A DNA stretch of 64,000 bases from Bythopirellula sp041737835. Its GTDB lineage: Bacteria > Planctomycetota > Planctomycetia > Pirellulales > Lacipirellulaceae. A program made the position numbers and the translations under genes. Every line of letters begins with the position of its first letter. Position 1 is the stretch's first letter. Shown here piece after piece: positions 42,895 through 52,280 of the stretch. The DNA lies in the NCBI GenBank assembly GCA_041737835.1, contig JBGSQY010000072.1. One strand, given 5' to 3'. The notes under the pieces were generated by a model. It did no database searches. It was not told where the DNA came from and saw nothing but the letters and a program-made list of their open reading frames with translations.

Positions 42895-43998
42895 ATGACC
42901 AAGCTTCTGCGTACCACTGAAAATGGTTTGTATTGCCCCCAGGGCGACTTCTATGTCGATCCCTGGCGAGCCGTGCCGCGGGCGGTGGTGACGCATGCCC
43001 ACTCCGATCATGCCCGCTGGGGCAGCGACAACTATCTCGCGGCCCGCGCAGGCGCGGCGATCTTCCATTTGCGATTGGGTCACGAGGCGAATTTCGATTT
43101 CGTCGAATACGGCGAAACGCGCACGATGAACGGCGTGCAGGTGAGCCTGCATCCCGCCGGCCACATGACCGGCGCGGCCCAGGTGCGAATCGAATATCAA
43201 GGCGAAGTCTGTGTCGTCAGTGGCGATTACAAATTGCAAGCCGATCTCACCTGCCGCTCGTTCGAGCCGGTCCGTTGCCACACGTTCGTGACCGAATCGA
43301 CGTTTGGGCTCCCCATTTATCGCTGGCAAGATTCGTCAGAAGTCTTTGCCGAGATCAACTCTTGGTGGAGATCGAATCAAGAGCAGGGCAAAGCAAGTTT
43401 GCTCTACGGCTATACCGTCGGCAAAGCCCAGCGGCTGCTCGCGGGCATCGACGCAACGATTGGCCCCATCTTCGGCCACGGCGCGATCATCAACGCCTGT
43501 GAAGCCTACCGCGAATGCGGCGTCGTTCTGCCTGAAGTGCAGCGCGTGATGTCGGTGGACCGCGATTTCGACTGGAGCCGCGCGCTCGTGGTCGCGCCTC
43601 CCTCGGCCAACGGCACGCCCTGGATGCGCCGCTTCGGCCGCGTGTCGACCGGCATTGCGTCGGGCTGGATGCGCGTGCGCGGGATTCGCCGCCGCAAGGT
43701 TGTTGACCGAGGATTTGTATTGTCCGATCACGTGGATTGGTCGAGTATGCTCACCGCGATTCGCGAAACCGGTGCGGAGACCGTCTGGGTCACTCACGGT
43801 TACGTGCGGCAGGTCGTCGAATATTTGAATCAGATCGGTCTCAATGCGGCGGCGCTCGCCACGCAATACGGCAACGAAGAAGAGGATGACGACGTTGCGG
43901 CAACAGAAGACGAGGTTGAAGCTCAAATCGCTCCTCCCCTAGCCCCTCCTCCCCTTACCGTTCCAAACAGTACCGAAGAGGGGGAGGTACGGTCATGA
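42895..43998 (+). CDS. Ligase-associated DNA exonuclease (metallo-beta-lactamase fold)
   Basis: The first gene of the ligase-associated DNA repair cassette. The 367-residue product has the metal motif VVTHAHSDHARWG, LHPAGHMTGAAQVRIEY, VVSGDYKL and DHVDWSSML in the order of beta-CASP-like SNM1/CPSF nucleases. It would process DNA ends with the ligase and helicase. The start at 42895 (MTKLLRTTENGLYC) fits the family; earlier starts do not. The C-terminus is a low-complexity Pro-rich tail (about 340-367). It overlaps the ligase start by 4 nt. Confidence 0.92.
   Translation: MTKLLRTTENGLYCPQGDFYVDPWRAVPRAVVTHAHSDHARWGSDNYLAARAGAAIFHLRLGHEANFDFVEYGETRTMNGVQVSLHPAGHMTGAAQVRIEYQGEVCVVSGDYKLQADLTCRSFEPVRCHTFVTESTFGLPIYRWQDSSEVFAEINSWWRSNQEQGKASLLYGYTVGKAQRLLAGIDATIGPIFGHGAIINACEAYRECGVVLPEVQRVMSVDRDFDWSRALVVAPPSANGTPWMRRFGRVSTGIASGWMRVRGIRRRKVVDRGFVLSDHVDWSSMLTAIRETGAETVWVTHGYVRQVVEYLNQIGLNAAALATQYGNEEEDDDVAATEDEVEAQIAPPLAPPPLTVPNSTEEGEVRS
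43980..43987 (+). promoter_or_regulatory. Ligase ribosome binding site facing upstream pyrimidine runs
   Basis: GGGGGAGG ends 7 nt before the ligase ATG at 43995. Two copies of CCTCCCC lie upstream (43933-43939 and 43948-43954) within the exonuclease tail and could pair with it, hiding the site until the upstream gene is translated. This is an inferred translational-coupling device. Confidence 0.4.
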
Positions 43999-45620
43999 AG
44001 CGATTCGCCGCCCTTTACTCCGCGCTCGATCAAACCACGAAGACGAGCGAGAAGATCGCCGCACTGGCCGACTATTTCAAAACTGTGTCACCGGACGACG
44101 CTGCTTGGGCCGTTTACTTTCTCTGTGGTCGCAAGATCCGGCAACTCGTGCCGACGAAACTCTTGCGCGAGTGGTCCGCCGAGCGCGCGGGCATCGCCAG
44201 CTGGTTGTTCGACGAATGCTATGAAGTGGTCGGCGATCTGGCGGAAACAATGACGTTGATTCTTTCCCCCGCCGAAGCAGCCGCTGACTTGCCGCTGCAT
44301 CGCTGGCTGGCCGAGCGACTTTTGCCGCTCCACACGAGCGACGTTGAACAGAAAAAACAAGTTGTCGAGCAAGCCTGGAACGAACTCGACGAAGCCACGC
44401 GGTTTGTGTTTCACAAAATTATCACGGGTTCGTTCCGCGTGGGTGTGTCGCGGGGACTCGTGGTGCGGGGTCTTGCCGAAGCGAGCGGCATCGATGCCGA
44501 TGTGCTGTCGCATCGGTTGATGGGAGATTGGGAACCGACTGGTGAACTGTTCGCCGGGTGGGTCAATCCGGATACGCACGACGCGGGGATCAGCAAACCG
44601 TATCCCTTCTTTCTCGCGCATCCGCTGGAAACCGAACCGAGCGAGTTGGGCGAGCCGCTCGACTGGCAAGCCGAATGGAAGTGGGATGGCATTCGCGCTC
44701 AGTTGATCCGCCGTGCTGGTGAAACGTTTATCTGGTCGCGTGGCGAAGATCTCACGACCGATCGTTTTCCCGAACTCATCGCGCTCGCACAACACCTGCC
44801 TGACGGCACCGTGATCGACGGAGAAATCGTGGGCTACCGCGATGGCGAGATTATGCCTTTTGCAGCGATGCAACGTCGCATCGGCCGTAAGCAGCTTGGC
44901 AAGAAAATCTTGAGTGACGTGCCGGTGGCACTTATCGCGTTTGATTTGTTGGAATTAGGTGGCATCGATATTCGGCAACAACCGCTCTTTGAACGGCGGG
45001 CCCAGTTGGAACAAGTGGTGCTAGATTCCCGCCTGCGCGGGAATGACGGCGAAGGCTTTCTGCTGTCAACGGCTCACCACTTCGCGAGCTGGGAAGAACT
45101 TACCGAGTTGCGGCAAACAAGCCGCGAGCAGCATGCCGAAGGATTGATGCTGAAGCGGTTGAATTCGCCGTATCGCGTGGGTCGCCCGCGCGGGGAGTGG
45201 TGGAAATGGAAAATCGAGCCTTACACCGTGGATGCCGTGTTGATTTACGCCCAGCGAGGGCACGGCAAGCGGGCGAGCCTCTACACCGATTACACGTTCG
45301 CCGTGTGGGATGAGAGGAACCTTGTGCCCTTTGCCAAAGCGTATTCCGGACTCACCGACGCCGAGATTGCCAAAGTTGATCGATATGTTCGCCAGAACAC
45401 CATCGAGCGATTTGGTCCCGTGCGGAGCGTGACCCCCGAATTGGTCTTTGAGTTGGCATTTGAAAACATCAGCGAATCAACTCGCCACAAGTCGGGGGTC
45501 GCGGTCCGTTTTCCCCGCATCGCTCGCTGGCGCGAAGATTTGAAAATCGCAGATGCCGATTCGCTCGAGACGATCCGCGCGATGATCCGCGCCAATCCCC
45601 ACCCGGCGGAGCAGTCGTAA
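43995..45620 (+). CDS. ATP-dependent DNA ligase of the four-gene repair cassette
   Basis: This enzyme seals DNA breaks using ATP. The 541-residue product has a helical N-terminal domain and the nucleotidyltransferase motif with Lys229 in EWKWDGIRAQLIRR, then TVIDGEIVGYRDGE, LIAFDLLELGG, EGLMLKRLNSPYRVGR and the OB-fold part ending in SGVAVRFPRIARWRED. It overlaps the exonuclease by 4 nt. Residues about 342-355 (LDSRLRGNDGEG) are encoded by a palindromic repeat sequence inserted in frame at 45025-45044, between the adenylation-domain motifs LIAFDLLELGG and EGLMLKR. The gene ends in TAATG, overlapping the helicase by one base. Confidence 0.95.
   Translation: MKRFAALYSALDQTTKTSEKIAALADYFKTVSPDDAAWAVYFLCGRKIRQLVPTKLLREWSAERAGIASWLFDECYEVVGDLAETMTLILSPAEAAADLPLHRWLAERLLPLHTSDVEQKKQVVEQAWNELDEATRFVFHKIITGSFRVGVSRGLVVRGLAEASGIDADVLSHRLMGDWEPTGELFAGWVNPDTHDAGISKPYPFFLAHPLETEPSELGEPLDWQAEWKWDGIRAQLIRRAGETFIWSRGEDLTTDRFPELIALAQHLPDGTVIDGEIVGYRDGEIMPFAAMQRRIGRKQLGKKILSDVPVALIAFDLLELGGIDIRQQPLFERRAQLEQVVLDSRLRGNDGEGFLLSTAHHFASWEELTELRQTSREQHAEGLMLKRLNSPYRVGRPRGEWWKWKIEPYTVDAVLIYAQRGHGKRASLYTDYTFAVWDERNLVPFAKAYSGLTDAEIAKVDRYVRQNTIERFGPVRSVTPELVFELAFENISESTRHKSGVAVRFPRIARWREDLKIADADSLETIRAMIRANPHPAEQS
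45025..45044 (+). repeat. Palindromic repeat inside the DNA ligase gene
   Basis: ATTCCCGC-CTGC-GCGGGAAT, with flanking TAG and GACGG, is the hairpin repeat seen in many bacterial genomes between genes. Here it lies in frame within coding sequence and is translated as DSRLRGNDG, without a stop. Confidence 0.75.
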
Positions 45621-48178
45621 TGGCGAATCCCCATGCTCAAGCGCTGCGCCATTTGAATCGTTGGTTTGCCGAACGTGGCCGTAAGCCGTTTTCGTTTCAA
45701 AAAGAAACGTGGGCCGCTTACCTTCGGGGAGAGAGTGGACTCGTTCATTCCCCAACCGGAACAGGCAAAACATTGGCCGTGTTTCTAGGATCTGTCCTGG
45801 AGTGGCTTGCCGAGAACTCTGATTATTTGAAAGACATGCCGCCGGTACCGCAAAAACAAGCGCGGGCCCAACGCCGTTTGCGTGTGTTGTGGATCACGCC
45901 CCTCCGCGCGCTCGCCACCGATACCGAAGTGAATCTCAACACGGCGCTTCGGCAATTGCAAATTCCTTGGCTGGTCGAGAAACGGACGGGCGATACCTCG
46001 TCGTCGCTACGACAGAAGCAACGCGAAAGTTATCCCAACGTTTTAATCACAACGCCCGAAAGTTTGTCGTTGATGCTCTGCAACGCGGATTTGGCGGAGA
46101 AGCTCAGCGATCTGCGGTGTGTGGTTGTCGACGAATGGCATGAACTGTTGGGCAACAAACGGGGCGTGCAAACGGAGCTGGGACTCGCACGATTACGACA
46201 GCTACGGCCCAACTTACGAGTGTGGGGACTCTCGGCCACGCTCGGCAATCTCGAGGAAGCGCTCGCCACATTACTAGGTAGTTCGGCAGCGCAACCCGGC
46301 ACATTGATCGCCAGCGATCTCAAGAAAAAGTATGAAATCAAATCGCTGATCCCCGCCGAGATCGAACGCTTTCCCTGGGCGGGGCACTTAGGCACGCGCA
46401 TGGCCCCCGAAGTGGCTCAATTGATCGCCGCGGCCAAGAGCACGCTCGTGTTTACCAATACGCGCTCGCAATGCGAAATTTGGTACCAAGCATTGCTCAA
46501 GGTCATGCCCGACTTCGCCGGCAAAATGGCCGTGCACCATGGCTCGTTGGATATCGAACTTCGCCGCTGGGTGGAGAACGAACTACGCGAAGGCCGCCTG
46601 CGTTGCTGCGTTTGTACGTCGAGCTTGGACCTGGGTGTTGACTTTTCGACCGTCGAGCACGTGGTTCAAATCGGCAGCCCGAAAGGCAATGCGCGACTCT
46701 TGCAGCGCGCCGGCCGCAGCGGCCATCAACCCAAAATTCCCAGCCGCATCACGTTCGTTCCCACGAATGCGTTGGAGCTGATGGAACTCGCCGCGGTTCG
46801 TGATGCCTTGATTGCCCACCGCATCGAATCGCGTCATCCGCTCGAAAAACCTCTCGACGTGCTGGCCCAGCACGTGGTCACGATCGCCATCGGTGGCGGC
46901 TTCGATCCCGACGAACTCCTCGCCGAAGTGCGCTCGGCGCATGCTTATCGCCATCTGTCGGAGCAAGAATGGCAGTGGGTTCTCGACTTTGCCCGGCAGG
47001 GGGGATCATCACTCAAGGCGTATCCCGATTTTCATCGCATTCAGTTGATCGACGGCAAATACCATGTCACGAGCGCGCAGATCGCGCGGTTTCATCGGCT
47101 TTCCATCGGCACGATCACCAGCGACGTTGCCGTACAGGTGAAATATCTCAAAGGGCCGAAACTTGGCACCGTCGAGGAATCGTTCATCAGCAAGGTCGAG
47201 CCGGGGCAAAATTTCATGCTCGGCGGCAAGTTGCTCGAACTTGTGCGGATTCACGACAACACGGCGTGGGTCCGCCGCGCGAAGGGGATGTCGCAAGCCA
47301 TTCCTCGTTGGATGGGGGGACGAATTCCGTTGTCGGGCGAACTCTCGCACGCGATACGCGAAAAGCTCGCCCAAGCCGGGGCAGGGGAGTTCGTCAGCCC
47401 CGAAATGCGTTCGCTCGAACCGCTGCTGGAGCTGCAACAAAGCTGGTCCGCACTTCCCAACATCAATCAAGTGCTCGTCGAGCATTGGAAGAATCGCGAC
47501 GGCCATCATCTGTTTATCTATCCGTTCGCGGGACGACTCGCCCACGAAGGGTTGGCTTCGCTGTTGGCACTGCGAATGTCCCGCCTCGCGCCAATCACGT
47601 TCTCGATGGCGATGAACGACTACGGATTGGTACTCGTGTCGCGCGATCCGGCCCCGTTCGATGAAGCACTCCGCCATGATTTGTGGAACACCGACGCCGT
47701 GGCCGACGACGTGCTAGCAAGCCTCAACGCGACGGAACTTTGCAAACGGCAATTTCGCGAGATCGCCCGCGTGGCGGGGCTCATCTTTCAAGGCTACCCG
47801 GGGGTGCGCAAAACCGGTCGACAAGTGCAGGCTTCGAGCAACCTGTTCTATGATGTGTTCAGCGAATACGACCCCGAGAATCTGCTGCTGCGCCAGGCTC
47901 GTCGCGAAGTGCTGGAACAGCAATTGGAATACTCGCGCCTGGTCGAGGCCTTGAAACGAATCGCCAGCAGCGAATTATTAGTACGCCATTTGATGAAGCC
48001 GTCGCCCCTTTCGTTCCCGCTGTTGGTCGACGGAATGCGCGATCGGCTCACCAGCGAGAAGCTTTGGGAGCGAGTGAAGAAGCTGCAAGAACAACTCGAA
48101 AAATCTGCGGGGGCTATTGAACACGGCCTGATTGCAACACGAAATAAAGAAGCCAAGATTACAATTTCCGCAACATGA
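45620..48178 (+). CDS. Ligase-associated DEXH-box helicase (Lhr-like)
   Basis: This is the cassette's 852-residue ATP-dependent helicase. It has Walker A in VHSPTGTGKTLAVFL, RVLWITPLRALATD, TTPESLSLML, VVVDEWHELLGNKRG (motif II), WGLSATLGNLEE (motif III), LVFTNTRSQCE, STSLDLGVDF-like VCTSSLDLGVDFSTVEHVVQIGS-type motif V, and QRAGRSGHQP (motif VI), followed by the Lhr-like winged-helix and beta-barrel C-terminal part. The TAATG junction overlaps the ligase stop by one base, and its own stop overlaps the PdeM gene by 4 nt. It unwinds DNA for the coupled nuclease and ligase. Confidence 0.94.
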   Translation: MANPHAQALRHLNRWFAERGRKPFSFQKETWAAYLRGESGLVHSPTGTGKTLAVFLGSVLEWLAENSDYLKDMPPVPQKQARAQRRLRVLWITPLRALATDTEVNLNTALRQLQIPWLVEKRTGDTSSSLRQKQRESYPNVLITTPESLSLMLCNADLAEKLSDLRCVVVDEWHELLGNKRGVQTELGLARLRQLRPNLRVWGLSATLGNLEEALATLLGSSAAQPGTLIASDLKKKYEIKSLIPAEIERFPWAGHLGTRMAPEVAQLIAAAKSTLVFTNTRSQCEIWYQALLKVMPDFAGKMAVHHGSLDIELRRWVENELREGRLRCCVCTSSLDLGVDFSTVEHVVQIGSPKGNARLLQRAGRSGHQPKIPSRITFVPTNALELMELAAVRDALIAHRIESRHPLEKPLDVLAQHVVTIAIGGGFDPDELLAEVRSAHAYRHLSEQEWQWVLDFARQGGSSLKAYPDFHRIQLIDGKYHVTSAQIARFHRLSIGTITSDVAVQVKYLKGPKLGTVEESFISKVEPGQNFMLGGKLLELVRIHDNTAWVRRAKGMSQAIPRWMGGRIPLSGELSHAIREKLAQAGAGEFVSPEMRSLEPLLELQQSWSALPNINQVLVEHWKNRDGHHLFIYPFAGRLAHEGLASLLALRMSRLAPITFSMAMNDYGLVLVSRDPAPFDEALRHDLWNTDAVADDVLASLNATELCKRQFREIARVAGLIFQGYPGVRKTGRQVQASSNLFYDVFSEYDPENLLLRQARREVLEQQLEYSRLVEALKRIASSELLVRHLMKPSPLSFPLLVDGMRDRLTSEKLWERVKKLQEQLEKSAGAIEHGLIATRNKEAKITISAT

Positions 48179-48891
48179 GGATCAGGGTGGATCACGAGAA
48201 CACAATTTCAATTCGCGGCGAAACGCTGCGGTTGCTCCCCGAAAAGCTGATCGAATGGCCAGCTCAAAAAACATTGCTGGTCGCCGACACGCATTTTGGC
48301 AAGGCGGCCACGTTTCGTCAGTTTGGTATTCCTGTCCCCGAGGAAACCACGCAGGCCATGCTGACGCGCTTAACGAGCGTGATCGAACGGACGAATGCGC
48401 AGCGATTGCTAATTCTCGGCGACTTCATTCACTCCAACGTAAAACATGCCGAGGGCTTTGAAGCGGCACTCGTCACTTGGCGGGCCCATCATCGCGATCT
48501 GGAAATTGTTCTCTTACGCGGCAACCACGACCGTGGCCGCGCCGATTTATTCGAGACACTTAATATTGAAGTCGCGAACTCACTCGCAGATGGTCCATTC
48601 TCGTTCGCTCATGATGCGGCTGCTTTAGCTAGCGGCGCAGAGAGCGAACTCTACGCATTCACGGGCCACATTCATCCGCAGGTGGCCCTCTCCGAAGGGA
48701 GAAAACAATTGCGGCTTCCTTGCTTCTGGTTTGGCGAGCATCATGCTGCGCTCCCCGCGTTTGGGGATTTCACAGGTTGCGCGACCGTCAAACCCACGGA
48801 GAGCGACAACGTTTTTGTCATCGCCGACGGCACGGTCATGCCGCTGCATTCGCTCACGTTCGCCAAGTCGAAAACCGTCCATGGTGGTTGA
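48175..48891 (+). CDS. pdeM: Ligase-associated DNA damage response endonuclease PdeM
   Basis: The fourth cassette gene encodes a calcineurin-like metallophosphoesterase of 238 residues with VADTHFGKAATF, LLILGDFIHS, LRGNHDRG and FTGHIHPQVAL, the complete metal-binding set. PdeM homologues cut DNA and belong with the other three genes. It starts 4 nt inside the helicase gene. The cassette appears complete and in the usual order. Confidence 0.92.
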   Translation: MRIRVDHENTISIRGETLRLLPEKLIEWPAQKTLLVADTHFGKAATFRQFGIPVPEETTQAMLTRLTSVIERTNAQRLLILGDFIHSNVKHAEGFEAALVTWRAHHRDLEIVLLRGNHDRGRADLFETLNIEVANSLADGPFSFAHDAAALASGAESELYAFTGHIHPQVALSEGRKQLRLPCFWFGEHHAALPAFGDFTGCATVKPTESDNVFVIADGTVMPLHSLTFAKSKTVHGG

Positions 48892-48993
48892 TCTTCCACC
48901 ATCACGCAATCGAGTGATTGGCCCACGACTCGCGGGATGCTATTCTGCCATCAACGCGCATTGACCGCGCAATGTTCTTCTGGGGACACCTCT

Positions 48994-51039
48994 ATGTTTG
49001 ATTTTATCAGCAAGCTCTTCGATACGAGCGATTTCCCGCCGCGCTGGAAGTGTGGCAACTGGGACGCCGGTCACGGGTGGCTGCATATTCTTTCCGATTT
49101 GGCCATCTTCGGCGCCTACACCGCGATCCCGTTGGTGATCGCCTACTTCGTCATCCGCCGCAAAGACGACATTCCTTTTCCACGAATTTTCTGGCTGTTC
49201 GTCGCGTTTATCTTCGCCTGCGGCACGACCCATCTCACCGAAGCGATCATCTTCTGGCAACCCGTGTATCGTTTCGCAGGAATCGTCAAACTCCTGACCG
49301 CTATCGTCTCTTGGGCAACCGTGATCGCGCTCTGGCAGATTGTTCCCAAAGCCTTGCATCTTCCTGGCCTCGCAACGCTCAACGCCGAACTCACCACTGA
49401 AATCGAAGAACGTAAACGGACCGAGCAAGCGCTGCGTGAAAGCGAAGAACGCTTGCGGATCGCGCTCGCCGCAGGGCGGATGGGGACCTGGGAATGGGAT
49501 GTCCCCAGCGGTGAAGTCCGTTGGTCGCCGGAACTCGAGAAGCTCCACGGTCGCGCACCGGGCTCATTCCCTGGCCAATTCGATGCCGTGTTTGAAGATG
49601 TTTTCCCCGAAGATCAGCCGCTGCTCACCACCAGCGTGCAGCGTTCGTTGGATATGAATGAAGAACATCGTGTTGAGTACCGCATCAAACGGCCCGACGG
49701 CGAAACGCGCTGGGTTGAAGGTCGGGGGCGGGCGTTTCACGACAGCAACGGCACGCCGCAACGGATGACCGGCATTTGCGCCGACATCACCGAACGCAAG
49801 CAAGCGGAAGTCGAACGCGAAGCTTTGCTCACCAGCGAGCGCGCCGCCCGCAGCGCCGCCGAACAAGCCAATCGCATGACCGACGAATTCCTGTCGGTGG
49901 TGTCGCACGAATTGCGGACGCCACTGAGCGCAATCCTCGGTTACTCGCAACTCTTGCAGATGGGCATGGTCGACCAAGCGGAAATGGAAGAGGCTTTCTC
50001 CGCGATTGAACGCAACAGCCAGGCTCAAGTGCAAATCATCGACGACCTCTTGGACATGAGCCGCATCATCTCGGGCAAGTTGCGACTCAACGTGCAATCG
50101 ATCAGCCCCGCGGAAGTGATTGAAGCCGCCCTCGAAACAGTGAAGCCTGCCTCCAATGCTAAAGATGTACGCATCATCAAAGTCTTGGATCCTGTGGCCG
50201 GCCCGATCCTCGGCGATTTCGACCGCCTGCAACAAGTAATGTGGAATTTACTTTCCAATGCCGTAAAGTTCACCCCCAAAGGTGGCCGCGTGCAAGTTTC
50301 CTTGGAGCGCGTGAATTCGCATCTAGAAATCAGTGTCGCCGACACGGGTTGCGGCATCCGCGCCGATTTTCTGCCGCACGTGTTCGAACGCTTTCGGCAG
50401 TCCGAAGAATCCACGACTCGCCGCCATGGTGGGTTGGGTTTGGGACTCTCGATAGTCAAGCAACTGGTCGAACTGCATGGCGGCAGCGTCCGCGTGGAAA
50501 GTCCCGGCGAAAACCAAGGGGCAACTTTTGTCGTCTGCCTACCACTGCAAATCGCGCGGCATTCTACCAACGAAGAACGTATTCATCCCACTCAGGGGCA
50601 AGAATCGTCGACCCAAACCGCCATTGATTTAACCGGCTTAAAAATACTTGTCGTCGATGACGAGATGGATGCCGCGAACGTCGTGCGACGTTTGCTCACG
50701 CATCGTGGCGCGCAAGTCACCACAGCCAGCAGCGCGCAGCAAGCTCTACAAGCTTTCGATCTCGAACGGCCAGATGTCATCGTGAGCGATATCGGCATGC
50801 CGAATATGGACGGTTATCAGCTGATCCGCGAGATTCGGCTTCGCTCGCCAGAGCAGGGGGGAACAATCCCCGCGGTGGCACTCACGGCGTTCGCACGGAG
50901 CGAAGATCGCCGCCGGGCATTGCTCGCCGGCTTTCAAAATCATGTCACCAAGCCGGTCGATCCGGGCGAGTTGCTCGCGGTGATCGCCATGCTGTCGGGT
51001 CGCACGGCAATGCAAGTCGACGGTGATTCAATCGCTTAG
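48994..51039 (+). CDS. Hybrid histidine kinase with ethylene-receptor-like membrane domain
   Basis: This 681-residue protein begins with three membrane helices (about 30-125) that match the ethylene-binding domain of plant ETR1: Asp35, Tyr42 and Pro46 in helix 1, and FIFACGTTHLTE with Cys76 and His80 at the same C-x3-H spacing as the copper ligands of ETR1. A coiled-coil linker, a PAS domain (about 150-275, ending ICADITERKQAE), the kinase (H305 in VVSHELRTPLSAIL, NLLSNAVKF, DTGCGI, GLGLGLSI) and a receiver (D599 in IVSDIGMPNMDG) follow. The start at 48994 has GGGGA upstream. Ligand sensing through copper is an inference from the conserved residues. Confidence 0.9.
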   Translation: MFDFISKLFDTSDFPPRWKCGNWDAGHGWLHILSDLAIFGAYTAIPLVIAYFVIRRKDDIPFPRIFWLFVAFIFACGTTHLTEAIIFWQPVYRFAGIVKLLTAIVSWATVIALWQIVPKALHLPGLATLNAELTTEIEERKRTEQALRESEERLRIALAAGRMGTWEWDVPSGEVRWSPELEKLHGRAPGSFPGQFDAVFEDVFPEDQPLLTTSVQRSLDMNEEHRVEYRIKRPDGETRWVEGRGRAFHDSNGTPQRMTGICADITERKQAEVEREALLTSERAARSAAEQANRMTDEFLSVVSHELRTPLSAILGYSQLLQMGMVDQAEMEEAFSAIERNSQAQVQIIDDLLDMSRIISGKLRLNVQSISPAEVIEAALETVKPASNAKDVRIIKVLDPVAGPILGDFDRLQQVMWNLLSNAVKFTPKGGRVQVSLERVNSHLEISVADTGCGIRADFLPHVFERFRQSEESTTRRHGGLGLGLSIVKQLVELHGGSVRVESPGENQGATFVVCLPLQIARHSTNEERIHPTQGQESSTQTAIDLTGLKILVVDDEMDAANVVRRLLTHRGAQVTTASSAQQALQAFDLERPDVIVSDIGMPNMDGYQLIREIRLRSPEQGGTIPAVALTAFARSEDRRRALLAGFQNHVTKPVDPGELLAVIAMLSGRTAMQVDGDSIA

Positions 51040-51070
51040 AATCCCGTCCCTCAGGGTAGCATAAACAAAA

Positions 51071-51115
51071 AAAGCACCCGTCCAGCAAATTGTGAAATCT
51101 GCTGGCGGGTGCTTT
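51071..51115. terminator. Intrinsic terminator between convergent genes
   Basis: A stem of about 16 bp (AAAGCACCCG.CCAGCA paired with TGCTGGCGGGTGCTTT, one bulge) with a 12-nt loop and A/T flanks on both sides can serve the hybrid kinase and the PEP-CTERM gene on the other strand. Confidence 0.85.
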
Positions 51116-51154
51116 AAGTTATCGGCATCGATCTAGTTGATCGATGGTGTTCAA

Positions 51155-51952
51155 TTAACCGCGGCGACGCATGCCCATGGCACCCACGAAGCCCAAGCCC
51201 ATCAACAACAACGACGTTGGTTCAGGCACAGCGGTCAGCGTGAAATCGTCGACCACGAAGGCTTGTCCACCACCGGCGGGATTCGAGGTCGCGCCGATCA
51301 TCGAAACGCGAGCACGTACCTCGGCAGTTCCACCAGGGGCCAACGCCGACACGGTGTACAGCTTGTAATCAAACGCCAAACCGTTGTCGACCGTCAGCGT
51401 CGGCAACAGGCTTAGCACGCTACCACCGATCACGCTTCCGCCACCATCCAAAAATTCGACGGCCATCTGAGCATCGACCATCAAAGCAGCGGATTCAGCC
51501 CCTGCCCAACCCGTCAAGGTATAGGTCTTGCCAGCAATGGCCGGAAGATCTTGATAAAGATGCGAGGTTGCGGGACCGTTGGCACCACCACCCGAGAACG
51601 GCTTAAAGAACACGCCGCAATCAAGGCCATCGCAACCATCAGGACCGGGCAAGCCGCTGCCACCCGTGGTCACGGGAGTTGGAGCAGGACCGGACCATGG
51701 CTCCGAGGAGAGATCATCTTCATAAGGTCCGCCGATGGTGCGGCTGCCTTCGTTGATCCAAACCGCTGGCTTGGGAAAATTGAGGTCCTCTGGACCAGGC
51801 CCCGGAGGGGCATTGTCGATGATCAACTGGGAATATGTAGAATCCATATTGCCGTTGTTCAGGTTTCCACCAATCAACACTTGTGCCTGCGCCGAGAGCG
51901 CAAAACAAGCGACGATGCCCGACGCGAGCATCAGCATTGTCATTTTCTTCAT
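51155..51952 (-). CDS. PEP-CTERM secreted protein
   Basis: The 265-residue product has a signal peptide (MKKMTMLMLASGIVACFALS, then AQAQ), a beta-rich middle and the PEP-CTERM sorting tail AVPEPTSLLLMGLGFVGAMG followed by MRRRG. Such tails are cut by exosortase in bacteria that build sugar-linked surface layers. The middle has TYTLTGWAGAE and AVEFLDGGGSVIG, resembling the repeated domain of the divergent protein at 53021. GGGAGGTG lies 6-7 nt before the ATG at 51952, an excellent ribosome site. Confidence 0.87.
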   Translation of the reverse strand: MKKMTMLMLASGIVACFALSAQAQVLIGGNLNNGNMDSTYSQLIIDNAPPGPGPEDLNFPKPAVWINEGSRTIGGPYEDDLSSEPWSGPAPTPVTTGGSGLPGPDGCDGLDCGVFFKPFSGGGANGPATSHLYQDLPAIAGKTYTLTGWAGAESAALMVDAQMAVEFLDGGGSVIGGSVLSLLPTLTVDNGLAFDYKLYTVSALAPGGTAEVRARVSMIGATSNPAGGGQAFVVDDFTLTAVPEPTSLLLMGLGFVGAMGMRRRG

Positions 51953-52229
51953 TAGAACACCTCCCAAATAAAAAAGAGCCTATCACAGAAGCAACTAGAG
52001 GCCACGTTACGCGCAGCACTCTACGACCTTCTTCTCTGTTCTCTTTTTCCCAGTCACCTGTTTGGCTCCAGCCAAACCTGCTCAGCATTCCCATTAAGTG
52101 CAAAAATCCACTAACGACACGTTCAGAGTGCCTCTCTCTCGTGCCTTGGGAACGATTCTCTCGATCACCTCGTCAGGATGTTTCCCGACTCCGATCAACT
52201 CGCAAATAGGATGAGACGCGGACAAGTAC

Positions 52230-52280
52230 AGGAAGCGTTTTCAGCCGTGCCGCGGAGGCAAGTACTTGAAAGCGCTTCCA
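52230..52280. promoter_or_regulatory. Two LacI/CcpA-like operator motifs
   Basis: AGGAAGCGTTTTCA (52230-52243, reverse strand TGAAAACGCTTCCT) and TGAAAGCGCTTCCA (52267-52280) both fit the pattern of LacI-family or cre sites, with centres 37 bp apart. The second sits in a 16-bp palindrome with only one mismatched pair. Confidence 0.55.
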
